Positions 25,456-35,654 of a stretch of 64,000 nt of DNA are shown one piece after another (positions within the stretch are counted from its first letter, which is position 1; the number at the start of each line of letters is the position of its first letter). A model generated the notes under the pieces. It saw only the letters and a list, made by a program, of their open reading frames with translations, made no database searches and had not been told where the DNA came from. The stretch lies in NCBI GenBank assembly GCA_001051155.2, contig JYIP02000007.1, positions 2,482,342 through 2,546,341 on the forward strand, written 5' to 3'. Both the position numbers and the translations under genes were made by a program. This DNA is from Chrysoporthe austroafricana. Taxonomy: Eukaryota; Ascomycota; Sordariomycetes; Diaporthales; Cryphonectriaceae.

Positions 25456-27430
25456 TGCTGATGGAGACGACGTCGTTGCGCGCGGGCCTGGGCCGGATGC
25501 GGTCGATCTCCTCCAGCCAGCGGCGCATGTGGCGCATCAGCTGGTGCACGACGACAGGCGGGAAGGCGTTGCCGATCTGCTTCTTGATGCAGGGGCCGAC
25601 GAACCTGTAGTCGTCGGGGAAGCCCTGCAGGCGGGCGAACTCGGCGAGGGTGAGCTCCCGCGTCCCGCTCCAGTGGTACGCCTGGCCGCCCGAGGTCGTG
25701 ATGGTGCGGTTCATGGGCCGGTAGCCGGCCCAGGGCGGGCGGTCGAGGGCGCGGGCGCCCGAGGCGTCGTGCAGGTCGCGGCCGTCGACGAGGCCCCGGC
25801 ACGCGCGGATGGCGGACACGAGGTGCTTCTGCCCGCGGGCGGGGCTGGCGCTGTGCGTGGGCGCCGGCCAGTCCGGCAGCGGCTGGCCGGGCGCGGCGCC
25901 GACCACGATGAGCCGCTTGCGGCTCTGGGGCAGGCCGAAGCCGACGAGCGGCACCACCTTCCACATCAGTGAGTAGCCGTAGCGGGCCAGCGACTGGACG
26001 AGCGCGTTGAAGAAGGGCAGGTAGCGCTCCTGGACGAGGCCGAACGTCTGCTCGAGTGTGAGGAACCGCGGCCGCAGCATCTCGACGATGTACTGGCAAG
26101 AGTACAGCGCCGCGACGTTGGCCTCGTCGTTGCGGCCGGCGCACGTGTGGGCCGGGGACCACGTCTGGCAGGGCGGTGAGAGGTGTACGAGGTCCACGGG
26201 GCCGCTGCCGCCGTCGCCGTCGCCGTCGCCGTCGTCGGTCGTGAGGTCGTTGCAGTGCGCCATGATGTCCACCTCGTGCAGCGCGACCTCGGGGTGGTTG
26301 GCCCGGTACGTCGCGTTGCAGCGCGGCCAGTGGTCGACGGCGCGCACCACGCGGATGCCCGCCCGCTGCGCCCCGCACGTGTAGCCGCCGGCTCCTGAGA
26401 ACATGTCCGCCGCCGTGTACCTCTGTCCGGGCCGCCGCGTGTAGAGGCCGTCCGCGCCGGGCTGCTGCTGCTGTGCGTCGCCCGCGCCCTCGCCCTGCGG
26501 CAGGTGGGAGCCGCCCCTGATGCAGGAACCCCGGCGCCAGTCCCTCGTCCGCGCCGCGTCGGCGGCGCGGTGCCGGCTCCTGACGACGTGCTCCTCCAGG
26601 AGGTGCATCAGGACCTCGCCGTCGATAGGGCGCCGGGCGCGGCGGAACCGCCGGTCGGGGTAGTACGACTTGTGAACCCAGCGGCAGGTCAGGGGCGCGC
26701 GCTCCTCGCGGTCCTCGCGCGACGTGTAGCTGTCGGGGTCGAAGCGGCACTCGGGGAAGGGCTTGTTGGTCCGGTGGAGGATCCGCGGCGCCGGGCGGAC
26801 GTCGCCGAGGGCGACCTCGACCAGGGCCTGCGCGGTGGGCGGGCGCGGGTCGTCGCCGTCGATCTCGAGGACCTGGCACACCTCGTTCTTGTAGGGCGCC
26901 AGCCGGCCGTCCAGGTTGCGGGTCCGCGTGTAGGGGATCCCGCGGAGCAGGACGGCGCCCGTGGTGCGGTGGACCAGCAGCAGCGCGATCTCGAGGAAGT
27001 CGACGACGTACCGGCCGACACGCACCTCCGTCGTCAGGCCGACGACGTGGCCGACCTCGAGGCGCACGCCGTCCGGGCCGTCGTACTCGCTGACGCCCTC
27101 GTGCGAGCCGCACAGGCAGGGGTTCCGGGCGCCCTTCTTGTAGTGGCTGCACCGGACGTCCGCGCTGGCGCCGCCGCCGCCGCCGCCGCCGGGCGCCCTG
27201 GGCGGCGGGTCCTCGTCTTCGGGGATGCGGGCCGGGTCGCTGCGCTCGATGCGCTGGATCTCCGCCTCGTAGGCCGCCTCGTCGTCGGCCCACTGGTCGT
27301 CGACCTCGTCGTCGTCGAGCTGGATGGGGTTGGACGGCACGTCGCCTGCCTGGATCCGCTCGATGAGCCGACCGACCTCGATGCCGATCGTGGACTGGGG
27401 GTTCTCGGCGTCGCCGGGCTGCTCAGACAT
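24545..27430 (-). CDS. rid: RID/Masc1-type C5 cytosine DNA methyltransferase, 961 aa
   Basis: Single exon; ATG at 27430. The N-terminal 100 residues are acidic, followed by a BAH-like/regulatory region (about 125-240). The catalytic domain has the C5-MTase motifs in order: I DMFSGAGGY (Asp342), IV SPPCQTWSPAH (nucleophile Cys421), VI LEQTFGL, VIII LPQSRKRLIVVG, IX RELTLAEFARLQGFP and X KQIGNAFPP (about 617). The EQT in place of the usual ENV is the RID-class variant, as are the PCQTWSPAH context and the lack of long N-terminal modules. In Neurospora, RID is essential for repeat-induced point mutation in the premeiotic sexual phase. The 280-residue C-terminal extension is low-complexity, with a 13-Asp run at about 660 (GTC repeat, 25414-25453) and a Gln run. 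Such extensions vary among orthologues. Confidence 0.9.
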
Positions 27431-29398
27431 CTTGGCAGCTGGCGCTGATGTCAGTAGCTGAGGAGGGCAGCGTGTAGGAGACAGGAAGATGAGGAAATGA
27501 CGGGAAGAGAAGGATGGGGCGGGGTTGAGGATGTAGGATGGAGATAAACAACAGGTCTCTGGAACTATATGACGATAGAGTCCTTCGAGGGCGTCGGTGG
27601 GAGGAGTCTACGTGAGTTTTGTAGGGCTTCCACGACAGCACAGCCCAACAGGCAGGTAACTGGACGATGAGACCACACAGAATCCTCGAAACCAACACAG
27701 GTGACGTCGCGATGACGGAGCCCACGCGGAAAATAATGTGTGTGATGATGCGGCAGTGCGATCGGGGCATTCGACTTACCGGGAACCGACTTCAGCGGGC
27801 AGGCTGCGATGATGGGTGTGTGAGGAGAGAAGAGAGAGAAGAGCCGGCAGGGGAGCAGGAATGGATCTGGTAGAGATCTGAAGAGAAAAAAAAAAAAAAA
27901 AAATCCAGCCAGCAAATTCTGAAGTTTGACAACAACAAAAGGCTTTTTGTGACTCGAGAGGGGCCCACAAAACCCTTTGAGGGGACTCTGCGCCGTGAGA
28001 AAGCGGGACCTCACGGCGACACATCTCACGATGCTTCGGGGTAAGGGTCTCTATGCGGGTACTTGTCCAGATGATCTAGCTTGCGAGCTTGAGACGAGCG
28101 GGTGTGGGAAGGGCATAGCTAGAGCAAAGGTATGGAAAGATAGAAGCGGTCGAGTATTTCAAGCAGACACATATCTGGGTGTAGCAAACTTTCGCCCTCC
28201 TCATTATGGGTCACTGAGCTGTATACATGTGTCTGCCATCGGAACTCGGTGGGAGCATGCGACCTTCCAGGAGGCATTGTTGTGTTGTTGTCGAGCAGAC
28301 CAGGACCTTGGACACTCAAAGGCGGAAATAAGACGACAACACCTCTTTTGGGGGAGGGGGGCAAAAGACGAGATACAACAGAAGAATAGAAGACAAGAGG
28401 TGTCTATTGCAGGAAAGGAAAAGATACTATGCTGCCCTCGACGTTTTTGTACAGCACGAGCCGAGGCCAGTACGTTTGGACAGCGGGCCCGGAGCGACTG
28501 AGCAGCATGTAGATAGGTAGGCAACCCCTAGGCGCGTTCCGGGATCTGTACAGGAGGTAGATGTTCTGCCTATAGTTCTCGCAAGGTCACGGCGCACTTT
28601 GAACAGTAGAATTAGAGGATCTTACGGGATGGACCTACATTCGAACAGGGATGGCAATACCCAGTCATGTAGATATAGCTGAAGAGTCTAGGTCTGCGCG
28701 TTCCCAGGCCCTCCGTCGGTTGACACAAGAAGCCCGGCGCGAAGGAGAGAGAAGAGCAAGTTCGGAACAATCGGTGATTGTTTTACCTGTGCTATGGCGC
28801 GGTGCTGACGGGCGCATGGCAGCTGCCCGCGCCCTGCTCGTCTGTGGTAGCCAGCTACTGACTGTCACGCCGAGGATCCGGCTGAGGCCCGTTGATCACA
28901 AGTCCGGCGCTCCTTGTCTCACGAAAGTGGTCACGGCGAAGGGGGTGATGGGGTCTTCTCGATACGTTGTCGCCGCTGTGGTCGGCCTCGCCGGCAGACA
29001 GCAGACAGCAGACAGGAGGCCTGATCCGGGCGGGCGACCACGCCCATCTCGCCAGAACGAAACACAAACACCACCAGGGATCCGGGCACGTGGAGGGCCT
29101 TGAACAACGATGCGGCTGCTTGATCCCTGCGGGACTTCATAAAGACCGACTTGTACCCTACTCGCCCAGGCCGTGTCGTGGAACCCCCACCGGCTGCCCG
29201 CCGTGTAGCCAGGCAGGCTGTCAGGGAGCCAAGACAGGAAACGCCCGCGGCCGTCACGAAGTCTCGACGACAAGCCATCCTAGCAACCGACACGCCCGCC
29301 GCTCAACAGCGCTCCCCCCCCCCCAAGCAAAGACGCGCCCCGTTCCCTCTCGCAACGCCCCCTTTCCCTTCACCCTCTTCTCCTCCCTGGACCAACCC
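27431..29398. other. intergenic: methyltransferase promoter and gene-free sequence
   Basis: Includes the methyltransferase upstream region with an A-run at about 27887-27903. Several ORFs of 60-150 aa lack codon bias or motifs. The right end is the 3' flank of the SDR gene, with a C9-10 run at about 29318. Confidence 0.5.
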
Positions 29399-30038
29399 TC
29401 ACGCCTCAGGCCAGTTGTTCGTCAAGTCGACCGCGCTCCCGTTCAAGCCCCGGGCGACAGCCCTGTCGCCCGCGACGAAGACGGCGTACCGCGCGACGGT
29501 CTCGACGGCCACGAGGTGGCGGGCCGGGTCCATGGGCGTGTGCGCGGCCTGCTGGCGCGCGAACAGCTCCGTGTCGATCCCGCCGGGCCCGCGCATCGCG
29601 TCCGCGATGTTGGTGTGCATGCCGCCCAGGAGCAGCGCCACCGAGCAGACGCCGCGCGGCGCGTAGGCGAAGGCCGTGTTGCGGCTCAGGCCCAGCAGCG
29701 CGTGCTTGGACGCCGTGTAGGCGGCGCCGGCGTGGTGGCCCGAGCGCGCGGCCACCGAGCAGATGTTGATGATGAGGAGGCCGCCGCCTGTGCCCGCTGC
29801 TGCGCCCTCTGCTGCGCCCTCTCCTTCGGGCTGGAAGTGCTCGAGTGCCGCCCGCATCATGTGGTACGGCCCCAGCACGTTGACGCCCATCACCCTGTCC
29901 CACAGCTCGCGCGAGCACCCGCCCACGGGGCTGAAGTCGTCCCTGTGCCGCGGTCTGTCAGCGGGGAGGCCCACCCCGCAGAGCAGGTGGGAGAGAGAAC
30001 GAGAGAGAGAGAGAGAGAGAGAACGAGAGAGAGAGAGA

Positions 30039-30084
<46 letters not shown>

Positions 30085-30374
30085 ACGCACATAATGCCCG
30101 CGTTGTTCACCAGGACGTCCAGCCGGCCGAACTTGGCTATGGCGGCGGCGACGAAGGCCCGCACCGAGGCCTCGTCGGTGACGTCGGCCTCGGCGGCCAG
30201 GAAGGTCTCGGCCCCGCGGCCGGCGGCGGTCCACTCGGCCTCGGTGGCGCGCAGGCGGCCGGCGTTGACGTCGCAGACGGCGACGCGGGCGCCGGATGCG
30301 AGGAAGGCCTCGGCGATGGCCTTGCCGAGGCCGCCGCCCGCGCCGGTGACGATGACGGTCTGGGCGGGGGGCAT
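29399..30374 (-). CDS. short-chain dehydrogenase/reductase, 275 aa
   Basis: Two exons, 30091-30374 and 29399-29942, joined over a 148-nt intron (donor GTGCGT, acceptor CGGCACAG) to give NNAGIMDDFSPVG. An acceptor 12 nt further upstream (GACAG) would give NNAGIIPRHRDD and is less family-like. The classical SDR features are present: cofactor loop TGAGGGLG (about 10-17), NNAG (90-93), Asn116, and the catalytic Ser157, Tyr170 and Lys174 (YTASK). NAD(P) is bound through the Rossmann fold; CDV at the end of beta-2 suggests NAD(H) preference. The substrate is unknown. An insertion rich in Gly/Ala/Glu sits at 134-149. The same-strand acyl-CoA synthetase upstream may share a pathway. Confidence 0.88.
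30001..30080 (-). repeat. GA/CT microsatellite inside the SDR intron
   Basis: An interrupted (GA)n run (CT on the coding strand) fills most of the 148-nt intron, lengthening it beyond the other introns of the window. Confidence 0.85.
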
Positions 30375-30886
30375 CGTGGTGTTCTGGGGTAGGTGGTGGC
30401 GGGCAGGTGGTCTTGAAGGGGCGCTGTTGTTGCTGCTTGCTGCTGGTGTTGTCTGGTACGGATGGATGATGAAGGTGACAAGGGGAAAGGTGCAGGGTAC
30501 GTGTCTTGGAGGGGCACTGTCGTCTTCTCGTATAGATGATGACGATGGTAGGCAGATTGCACGGCAGGTTGTCTTTGGAGGGGCGCCGTCGTCGCTATCC
30601 TTATTACTGCCTCGGGCTGCCGGGGAGCTCTGGAGCTCAAAAGGGCATGAAACCCCGGGGCTGCTGCGGAGCTACTGACTAGTATCGTACAGTACCCACC
30701 CGCGGGAGGGGTCCCTCCTCTGTTGGCACGCGCCCCCCCCTCGGCACGGGTATGTATGTACTAGGGCCCCCGTCGTATTCGTTCTTTTTTTTTTTTTTTT
30801 TTTTTTTGCTTTTCGGATCCCGCCCGTAGCTTAGCTCGAATTGTAATTGCTAGGGGGCCGGGGGGGGCCCTGCTGGCCNCGCCCCC

Positions 30887-30929
<43 letters not shown>

Positions 30930-31317
30930 GTTTCGGATCCCGCGCGTAGCTTAGCTCGAACTGTAATAGCTAGGGGGCCGTGCGGCGACCTGCTGGCTCG
31001 TCCTGGGGTCGAACCGTGGGGGGGGGATCCCGGGGACGGGGAGCCGGCTGCGATGAAAGAAAGAGGCTGCAGGAAGGGAGGAAGGGTGGGGAGGGGGGAG
31101 GGGGGCTGGGTCTTGTACGCAGAGCAGTAGCAATCCCATGTGAGAGAGGGGCAGTTGGTTGGTTGGGCGGGCTGGTACAGGGACAATGGGATCAAGCCAG
31201 CAGGGAGGCTTCACACATCAGCTTCAGAGACAACACCAGCCCCGACATACGAACGCCCCAACGCCAGGAAAGCAGGAAACAGCAGCGAAAAGGACAGGAC
31301 AGGAGAGGACAAGGAGA

Positions 31318-31355
<38 letters not shown>

Positions 31356-31359
31356 CCTA
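30375..31359. other. spacer between SDR and acyl-CoA synthetase, with duplicated poly-T blocks
   Basis: No gene seen. It contains two near-identical blocks around the N at 30879 (listed separately), a C-run and a short GA repeat at about 31321-31350. It holds the SDR promoter on the left and the synthetase 3' flank on the right. Confidence 0.55.
30784..30985. repeat. near-duplicate poly-T blocks joined by a single N
   Basis: A T-run followed by TTTCGGATCCCGC, CGTAGCTTAGCTCGAA and GCTAGGGGGCCG occurs at about 30784-30870. It recurs, slightly changed, at about 30895-30985, after the N at 30879 and a C-run. The left copy looks like an error-rich version of the right one. This suggests two overlapping contig ends rather than a true duplication. 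Confidence 0.6.
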
Positions 31360-33630
31360 CTACCAGCCCGGGTCGTCGGCGCCCGCCCCCTGGCGCCCCC
31401 CCAGCTGGCGGTCCAGCACGGCCTCGTACCTCTCCTCCGGGCTGCCCTCCCGGCCGGTGTGGATGTGGATGAGGTCGCGCGCGGCGTCGCGCAGCTTAAA
31501 CTTCTGGACCTTCCCGCTGGCGGTCTTGGGGCACTCGTCGACCCAGAAGATGTACCGCGGGACGAGGTGGGGGCTCAGGTGGCCGCGGACCCAGGCGCGC
31601 AGGTCGTCCTTGCGCAGCAGGGGGGCGCCCTGGGACGCGGAGACGGCGCAGCCGCCCTCGCCGGGCGAGGGGTCGTCCTCGGTGGCGACGCCGGCGCGGG
31701 CGACGACGAAGGCGCAGACGGCCTCGCCGAGGCGCGGGTCCGGGGCGCCGACGACGGCGGCCTCGGCGACCAGCGGGTGGCGGAAGAGGACGGCCTCGAC
31801 CTCGGCCGGGTGGATGTTCTCGCCGCCGCGGATGATGAGGTCCTTGATGCGGCCGGTGATGGTCACGTAGCCGTCGGCGTCCATGCGGGCCTCGTCGCCG
31901 CTGTAGAGCCACCAGCGGCCTTGGCCCTTGCCCTTGCCCTTGCCCTCGCCGCTGCCACCACCACCGTCCGTGCCGTCATCGTCGTCGTCGCCGTCGTCGT
32001 CGGGCTCGAACGTGCGCACCTCCCGCGTGCGGGCCTCGTCGCCCCAGTAGCCCTGCATGACGAGGTAGCCGCTGGCGGCGAGCTCGCCGGGCTGGCCGAC
32101 GGGGACGACGCGGGAGCGGTCGGCGGGGTCGACGATCTTGACGGCGGTGTGGGGCATGGGGCGGCCGACGGTGGCGGCCCTCTTGCCGGGCGGGTCGGAG
32201 GGGGCGGTCATGCACGAGACGGGGCTGGTCTCGGTCATGCCGTAGCAGATGACGAGGTCCGCGAGGCCGAGGCGGTCGTACAGGCGGCGCATGAGCGGCT
32301 CGGGCACGGAGGCGCCGGCGGCGATGCCCTTGCGCAGGTGCGTGGGCAGGCGGCGGGCCTCGTCGGGGGTGAGCGGGCCGGCCTCGCTGCTCTTGTCGAG
32401 CAGCTCCAGCATGGCCACGAACATGGTGGCGACGCCGTAGAGCGCCGTGGCGCGGTGGTCGGCGGCCATGCGCAGGGCGGCGGCGGGGTCGAAGGCCGGG
32501 GCCGGGAGGAGCAGGGCGGCGCCGGCGGAGACGGCGGCGAGGGACCCGAGCACGGAGCCGAAGCAGTGGAACAGCGGCGGCGGGCAGACGATGCGGTCGT
32601 CCGGCCGCAGGCCCATGCGGCGGGCGACGAGGTGGGCGTTGTTGAGGAGGCCGGCGTGGGTCAGCATGGCGGCCTTGGGGAGCGCGGTGGTGCCGGAGGT
32701 GAACTGGACGCTGGCGACGTCGTCCGGGTGCAGGGGCGCGTCGGGGACGACGGGGCGGGCGGCGCTGGGCGGCCGGGCGAGGGCGAAGACGGCGGGGTCG
32801 GGCGCCAGCGCGGCGTAGGGGGTCAGCGACGGGGAGCGGTCCAGCCGGCCTCCGGCAGAGGCAGAGCCGGGGTGGGCGGGCGTGTTGTCGACGACGACGA
32901 CGTGGCGCAGCGACGGCACCTGGGGGCTCTCGACGCGGCCCGAGGCGAGGTCGGGCACGAGGCGGCGCAGCAGCTCGAGGTTGTCGCGGCCCTGGCCGGG
33001 GCGGTAGGGGCGGTCGGTGACGGCGGCGGCGACGAGCACGGCGGCGCCGAGGTGGGCGAGGGCGGCGGCGAGCTGGGCGGCGGTGAAGGCCGGGTTGAGG
33101 GGCACGAGCACGGCGCCGAGCTTGCAGGCGGCGTAGGCGAGCGCGGCGTGCTCGGCGGTGCTGCCCAGGCTGACGGCGACGCGGTCGCCCTTGCGCACGC
33201 CCAGCTGGCCTCGCAGCGCGCGCGCGAGGTGGTCCGACGCGGCGTCCAGCCCCGCGTACGTGAGCGTCGTCTCAGCGGCAGCGGCAGTAGTACTAGCACC
33301 GGGCGGGCGGGCGTCCCGCGTGATCACGGCGGGGCGGGCGCCGTGGGCTGCGACGACGCGCGCGAGGTGCGCCGGGAGGGTGTACGGGAGCAGCGGGGGC
33401 TCGTCGGGCCCGTGGGCGAGGCTGCGCGTCAGTCTGCCGCTGCTGGTGGTGGTGGTGGTGGTGGTGGTGCTGCTGGTGGTGGTGCCCGACTGCCATCTCG
33501 AGGAGGAGGACCGGTGATGTGGGTGGAGGTGCTGGTGTGGGCGCAGCAGGGCGACGCGGGCGACGCCGGCAGGGAAGCGGGGCGGCATGGCGATGGTGGC
33601 GATGGTGGCGATGGTGACGATGGTGACCAT
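31360..33630 (-). CDS. acyl-CoA synthetase / AMP-dependent ligase (ACSF2-like), 756 aa
   Basis: Single exon. The first true ATG is at 33630; the frame upstream opens with GTG. An alternative ATG at 33588 removes a VTIVTIATIATIA repeat encoded by a short tandem array. Residues about 15-60 are Arg/His/Ser-rich and could be a mitochondrial targeting peptide. The adenylate-forming motifs are in order: SGTTALPKAAMLTH (P-loop, about 309, a slight variant of TSGTTGxPKG), ICYGMTETSPVS (about 460), YSGDEARMDADGYV, GRIKDLIIRGGENIHPAEVE (hinge, about 580) and the C-terminal catalytic Lys in PKTASGKVQKFKLR (about 703). It should activate a fatty or related acid to its CoA thioester via an acyl-AMP. An acidic/Gly/Lys insertion of about 28 residues interrupts the domain near 545-572. 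Substrate length is not predictable. Confidence 0.88.
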   Translation of the reverse strand: MVTIVTIATIATIAMPPRFPAGVARVALLRPHQHLHPHHRSSSSRWQSGTTTSSTTTTTTTTSSGRLTRSLAHGPDEPPLLPYTLPAHLARVVAAHGARPAVITRDARPPGASTTAAAAETTLTYAGLDAASDHLARALRGQLGVRKGDRVAVSLGSTAEHAALAYAACKLGAVLVPLNPAFTAAQLAAALAHLGAAVLVAAAVTDRPYRPGQGRDNLELLRRLVPDLASGRVESPQVPSLRHVVVVDNTPAHPGSASAGGRLDRSPSLTPYAALAPDPAVFALARPPSAARPVVPDAPLHPDDVASVQFTSGTTALPKAAMLTHAGLLNNAHLVARRMGLRPDDRIVCPPPLFHCFGSVLGSLAAVSAGAALLLPAPAFDPAAALRMAADHRATALYGVATMFVAMLELLDKSSEAGPLTPDEARRLPTHLRKGIAAGASVPEPLMRRLYDRLGLADLVICYGMTETSPVSCMTAPSDPPGKRAATVGRPMPHTAVKIVDPADRSRVVPVGQPGELAASGYLVMQGYWGDEARTREVRTFEPDDDGDDDDDGTDGGGGSGEGKGKGKGQGRWWLYSGDEARMDADGYVTITGRIKDLIIRGGENIHPAEVEAVLFRHPLVAEAAVVGAPDPRLGEAVCAFVVARAGVATEDDPSPGEGGCAVSASQGAPLLRKDDLRAWVRGHLSPHLVPRYIFWVDECPKTASGKVQKFKLRDAARDLIHIHTGREGSPEERYEAVLDRQLGGRQGAGADDPGW

Positions 33631-34390
33631 GTCGCGGCGCGGCCGTGTGAGGGTGTGTTTGCTCTGCTGTCTTTGTGTGTGCAGCACACAGCAGCGCGGC
33701 ACGACAAGGCCTCTCTGTCAGCGCCCACAGCCCAGAGCTCTCTCTCTCTCTCTCTCTCGTCGTCGTCGTCTGTGGGCGTCGGCGATGATCCATCCTGCGT
33801 TCAGACCCCGAAGAGAGAGCAAGCATAGCCACGCCCGCCGCGTGGGGGGGGAGGGGGGAGGGGGAGGGGGGGACACAGACACCACACACACCTGCCCTGC
33901 CCGCCCTGCCCGCCCCTGCCCGCTCGCGCTGCTGCTGCGCCCGTGCGGAGAAAGCTCTGGAGCTGCTGCCGTCCGGTGTGTTTTGTGCAGGGCAGGTTCG
34001 ACTTGGAGAGCGCGGTGCCAGCCGCAGCAAGGGGCAGGTCGCTCATGCCCCATCTGTCTTGGAATGCTGGTTGGGTGTCGGTCTTTGTGATGGTTGCTGC
34101 CGAGGCACGTCCACCCTCCTCTCGCCCCGGGGCTCCCCCCCAGACCCTCCCCCCCAAGACCCTCCCCCCAGGCCCTCCCCCCAGGCCCTCCCCCGCAAGG
34201 TTACTGCGTCTAAGCTTCCCCCGCAGGTCCGCGCCCTCGGTTCGAAGCCCCCTGTGCTTACTTGTCAGCCGTTCATTTTCAACACATGCTTCAGAATTCG
34301 GACGGATCCTCCACGACTTCAACAATACTACAAAACTGTAAACTGTACAGAATGATGTGTATTTCAATGGCGTATTTCATGTCGTATATC
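33631..34390. other. synthetase promoter and 5' leader
   Basis: Contains a CT/GA microsatellite at about 33735-33760, a purine/C-rich tract, and no supported ORF. Confidence 0.5.
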
Positions 34391-34489
34391 TAAAAAAAAA
34401 AAAAAAAAAAAAAAAAATTTAGCGGGCGCCCGTTCCGGCCTAAAAAGGGGCGCCACCACCCCCCCTCACCCCCCCACCCCCCCGNATTT

Positions 34490-34526
<37 letters not shown>

Positions 34527-34555
34527 AGCTGGCTGCCGTTCCGGACTGACAATGG
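34391..34555. repeat. near-duplicate poly-A blocks joined by a single N
   Basis: A poly-A run plus AAATTTAGCGGGCGCCCGTTC and a CACCACC tail (about 34393-34465) is followed by the N at 34485. A second poly-A run plus AAATTTAGCTGGCTGCCGTT and CACCACC follows (to about 34569). As at 30879, the left copy looks like a degraded duplicate of the right. Confidence 0.55.
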
Positions 34556-34665
34556 TCGTCACACCACCCGCTGCACTCGCGATCCGCCGCGAATCGTGCG
34601 TGTTCATCATACCAGCGAGTACACTCGTCCCGTTCTCTCTCGCGGCGAGGTCTTCTGCAGCTAGC
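34540..34665 (-). repeat. dispersed coding repeat, copy B (RWYxxHARF motif)
   Basis: The minus strand reads DECTRWYDEHARFAADRE then CSGWCDDH, matching copy A near 19.3 kb with an internal deletion of about 12-15 bp. Nucleotide identity is clear over about 110 bp, e.g. CGTGTTCAT.ATACCAGCG.GTACA.TCGTCC. Confidence 0.5.
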
Positions 34666-34930
34666 TGTACGGACGAGCGAGAGCAGACTGGGGAGGAGGG
34701 TAGAAACAACTCGGGGGAGGGAGAGAACGAGACCCATCGGACACGAGCGCAAAGCCATTGTCCCGTCTGGACATGGCTGCTGCCAAAGGACTCTGTCGCA
34801 CCATTGCTGCATGGGGCCTAAGTCCTCGCGAACTTGACGAATCGACCGCACACACTGCGTGGTCGTGGTAGGGGGGGGGGCGATGACCTGACGACGCATG
34901 CAACCCTGATCACAAGGGGACGTCGTCGAG

Positions 34931-34935
34931 GGTGT

Positions 34936-34982
<47 letters not shown>

Positions 34983-34990
34983 GTGTGTGC
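34931..34990 (+). repeat. (TG)n microsatellite
   Basis: About 25 TG units, interrupted at both ends. No gene nearby. Confidence 0.9.
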
Positions 34991-35139
34991 TGGTCCCAAA
35001 CTGTCAGCCAGCAGCGGCAGGGCTCACGAACGCTTCACAAGAGCAAGGTAGGCACGCGGGCGGGAGAGGATGCGGATCGCAGGGGTAGAGATTATGGCGA
35101 CGATGGTAAGCTCCCTATATAGTCGCGAGGCTGTGACAA

Positions 35140-35621
35140 ACAAGAAGACCAAGACAGATGCAGCCAGTGCTCACCACCAATGCAAAGGCCGAGGCTTCAG
35201 ATTCTGACACCACAGGAACTGGTCATGCTCGAAGGACACCTGAAGGTGACGATGACCTTGCCCCTTGGGCAGTCACAACGTCGTATATAAAAGAAGAAGG
35301 GGGGAAAACAAAAAACAGAGAAATAACCAGGTGAAAGAGATACAGACGGTTATACACGAACGCCGGGGCCGAAATCCCAGGCGCTGCCACCACGAGAAGC
35401 AGTTGTAACCGGGGGGGGGGAGGCCCCAAGGTGATGACGGCCCCGGCCCCTGGATGCAATGAGATCTGGACGCTATTCTAATACTCCCTTTCCCGGATGC
35501 AGATGAGATCCCTTTTTCCTTTCCCCCATTTTTGCGATCCCGACGATACTAAGAGCAACGTTCCCCTTGGACGTATAGGGGACAAACCAAAGAAGAGAAA
35601 AAGAAAAAGGAAAACAAAGAA

Positions 35622-35654
<33 letters not shown>

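Noticed and set aside
25392..27293. 633-codon minus-strand ORF overlapping the methyltransferase in another frame
   Set aside because: Arg/Pro/Ala-rich shadow typical of GC-rich coding DNA; the other frame has the MTase motifs.
31005..31025. Isolated GGTTCGACCCC B-box-like sequence (minus)
   Set aside because: No A box or cloverleaf at the right distance; not a tRNA gene.
33631..33702. N-terminal extension of the acyl-CoA synthetase frame
   Set aside because: It begins with GTG, not ATG; the first ATG is at 33630.
31159..33828. 889-codon plus-strand ORF opposite the acyl-CoA synthetase
   Set aside because: It is the antisense shadow of a GC3-rich gene; the minus frame has all adenylate-forming motifs.
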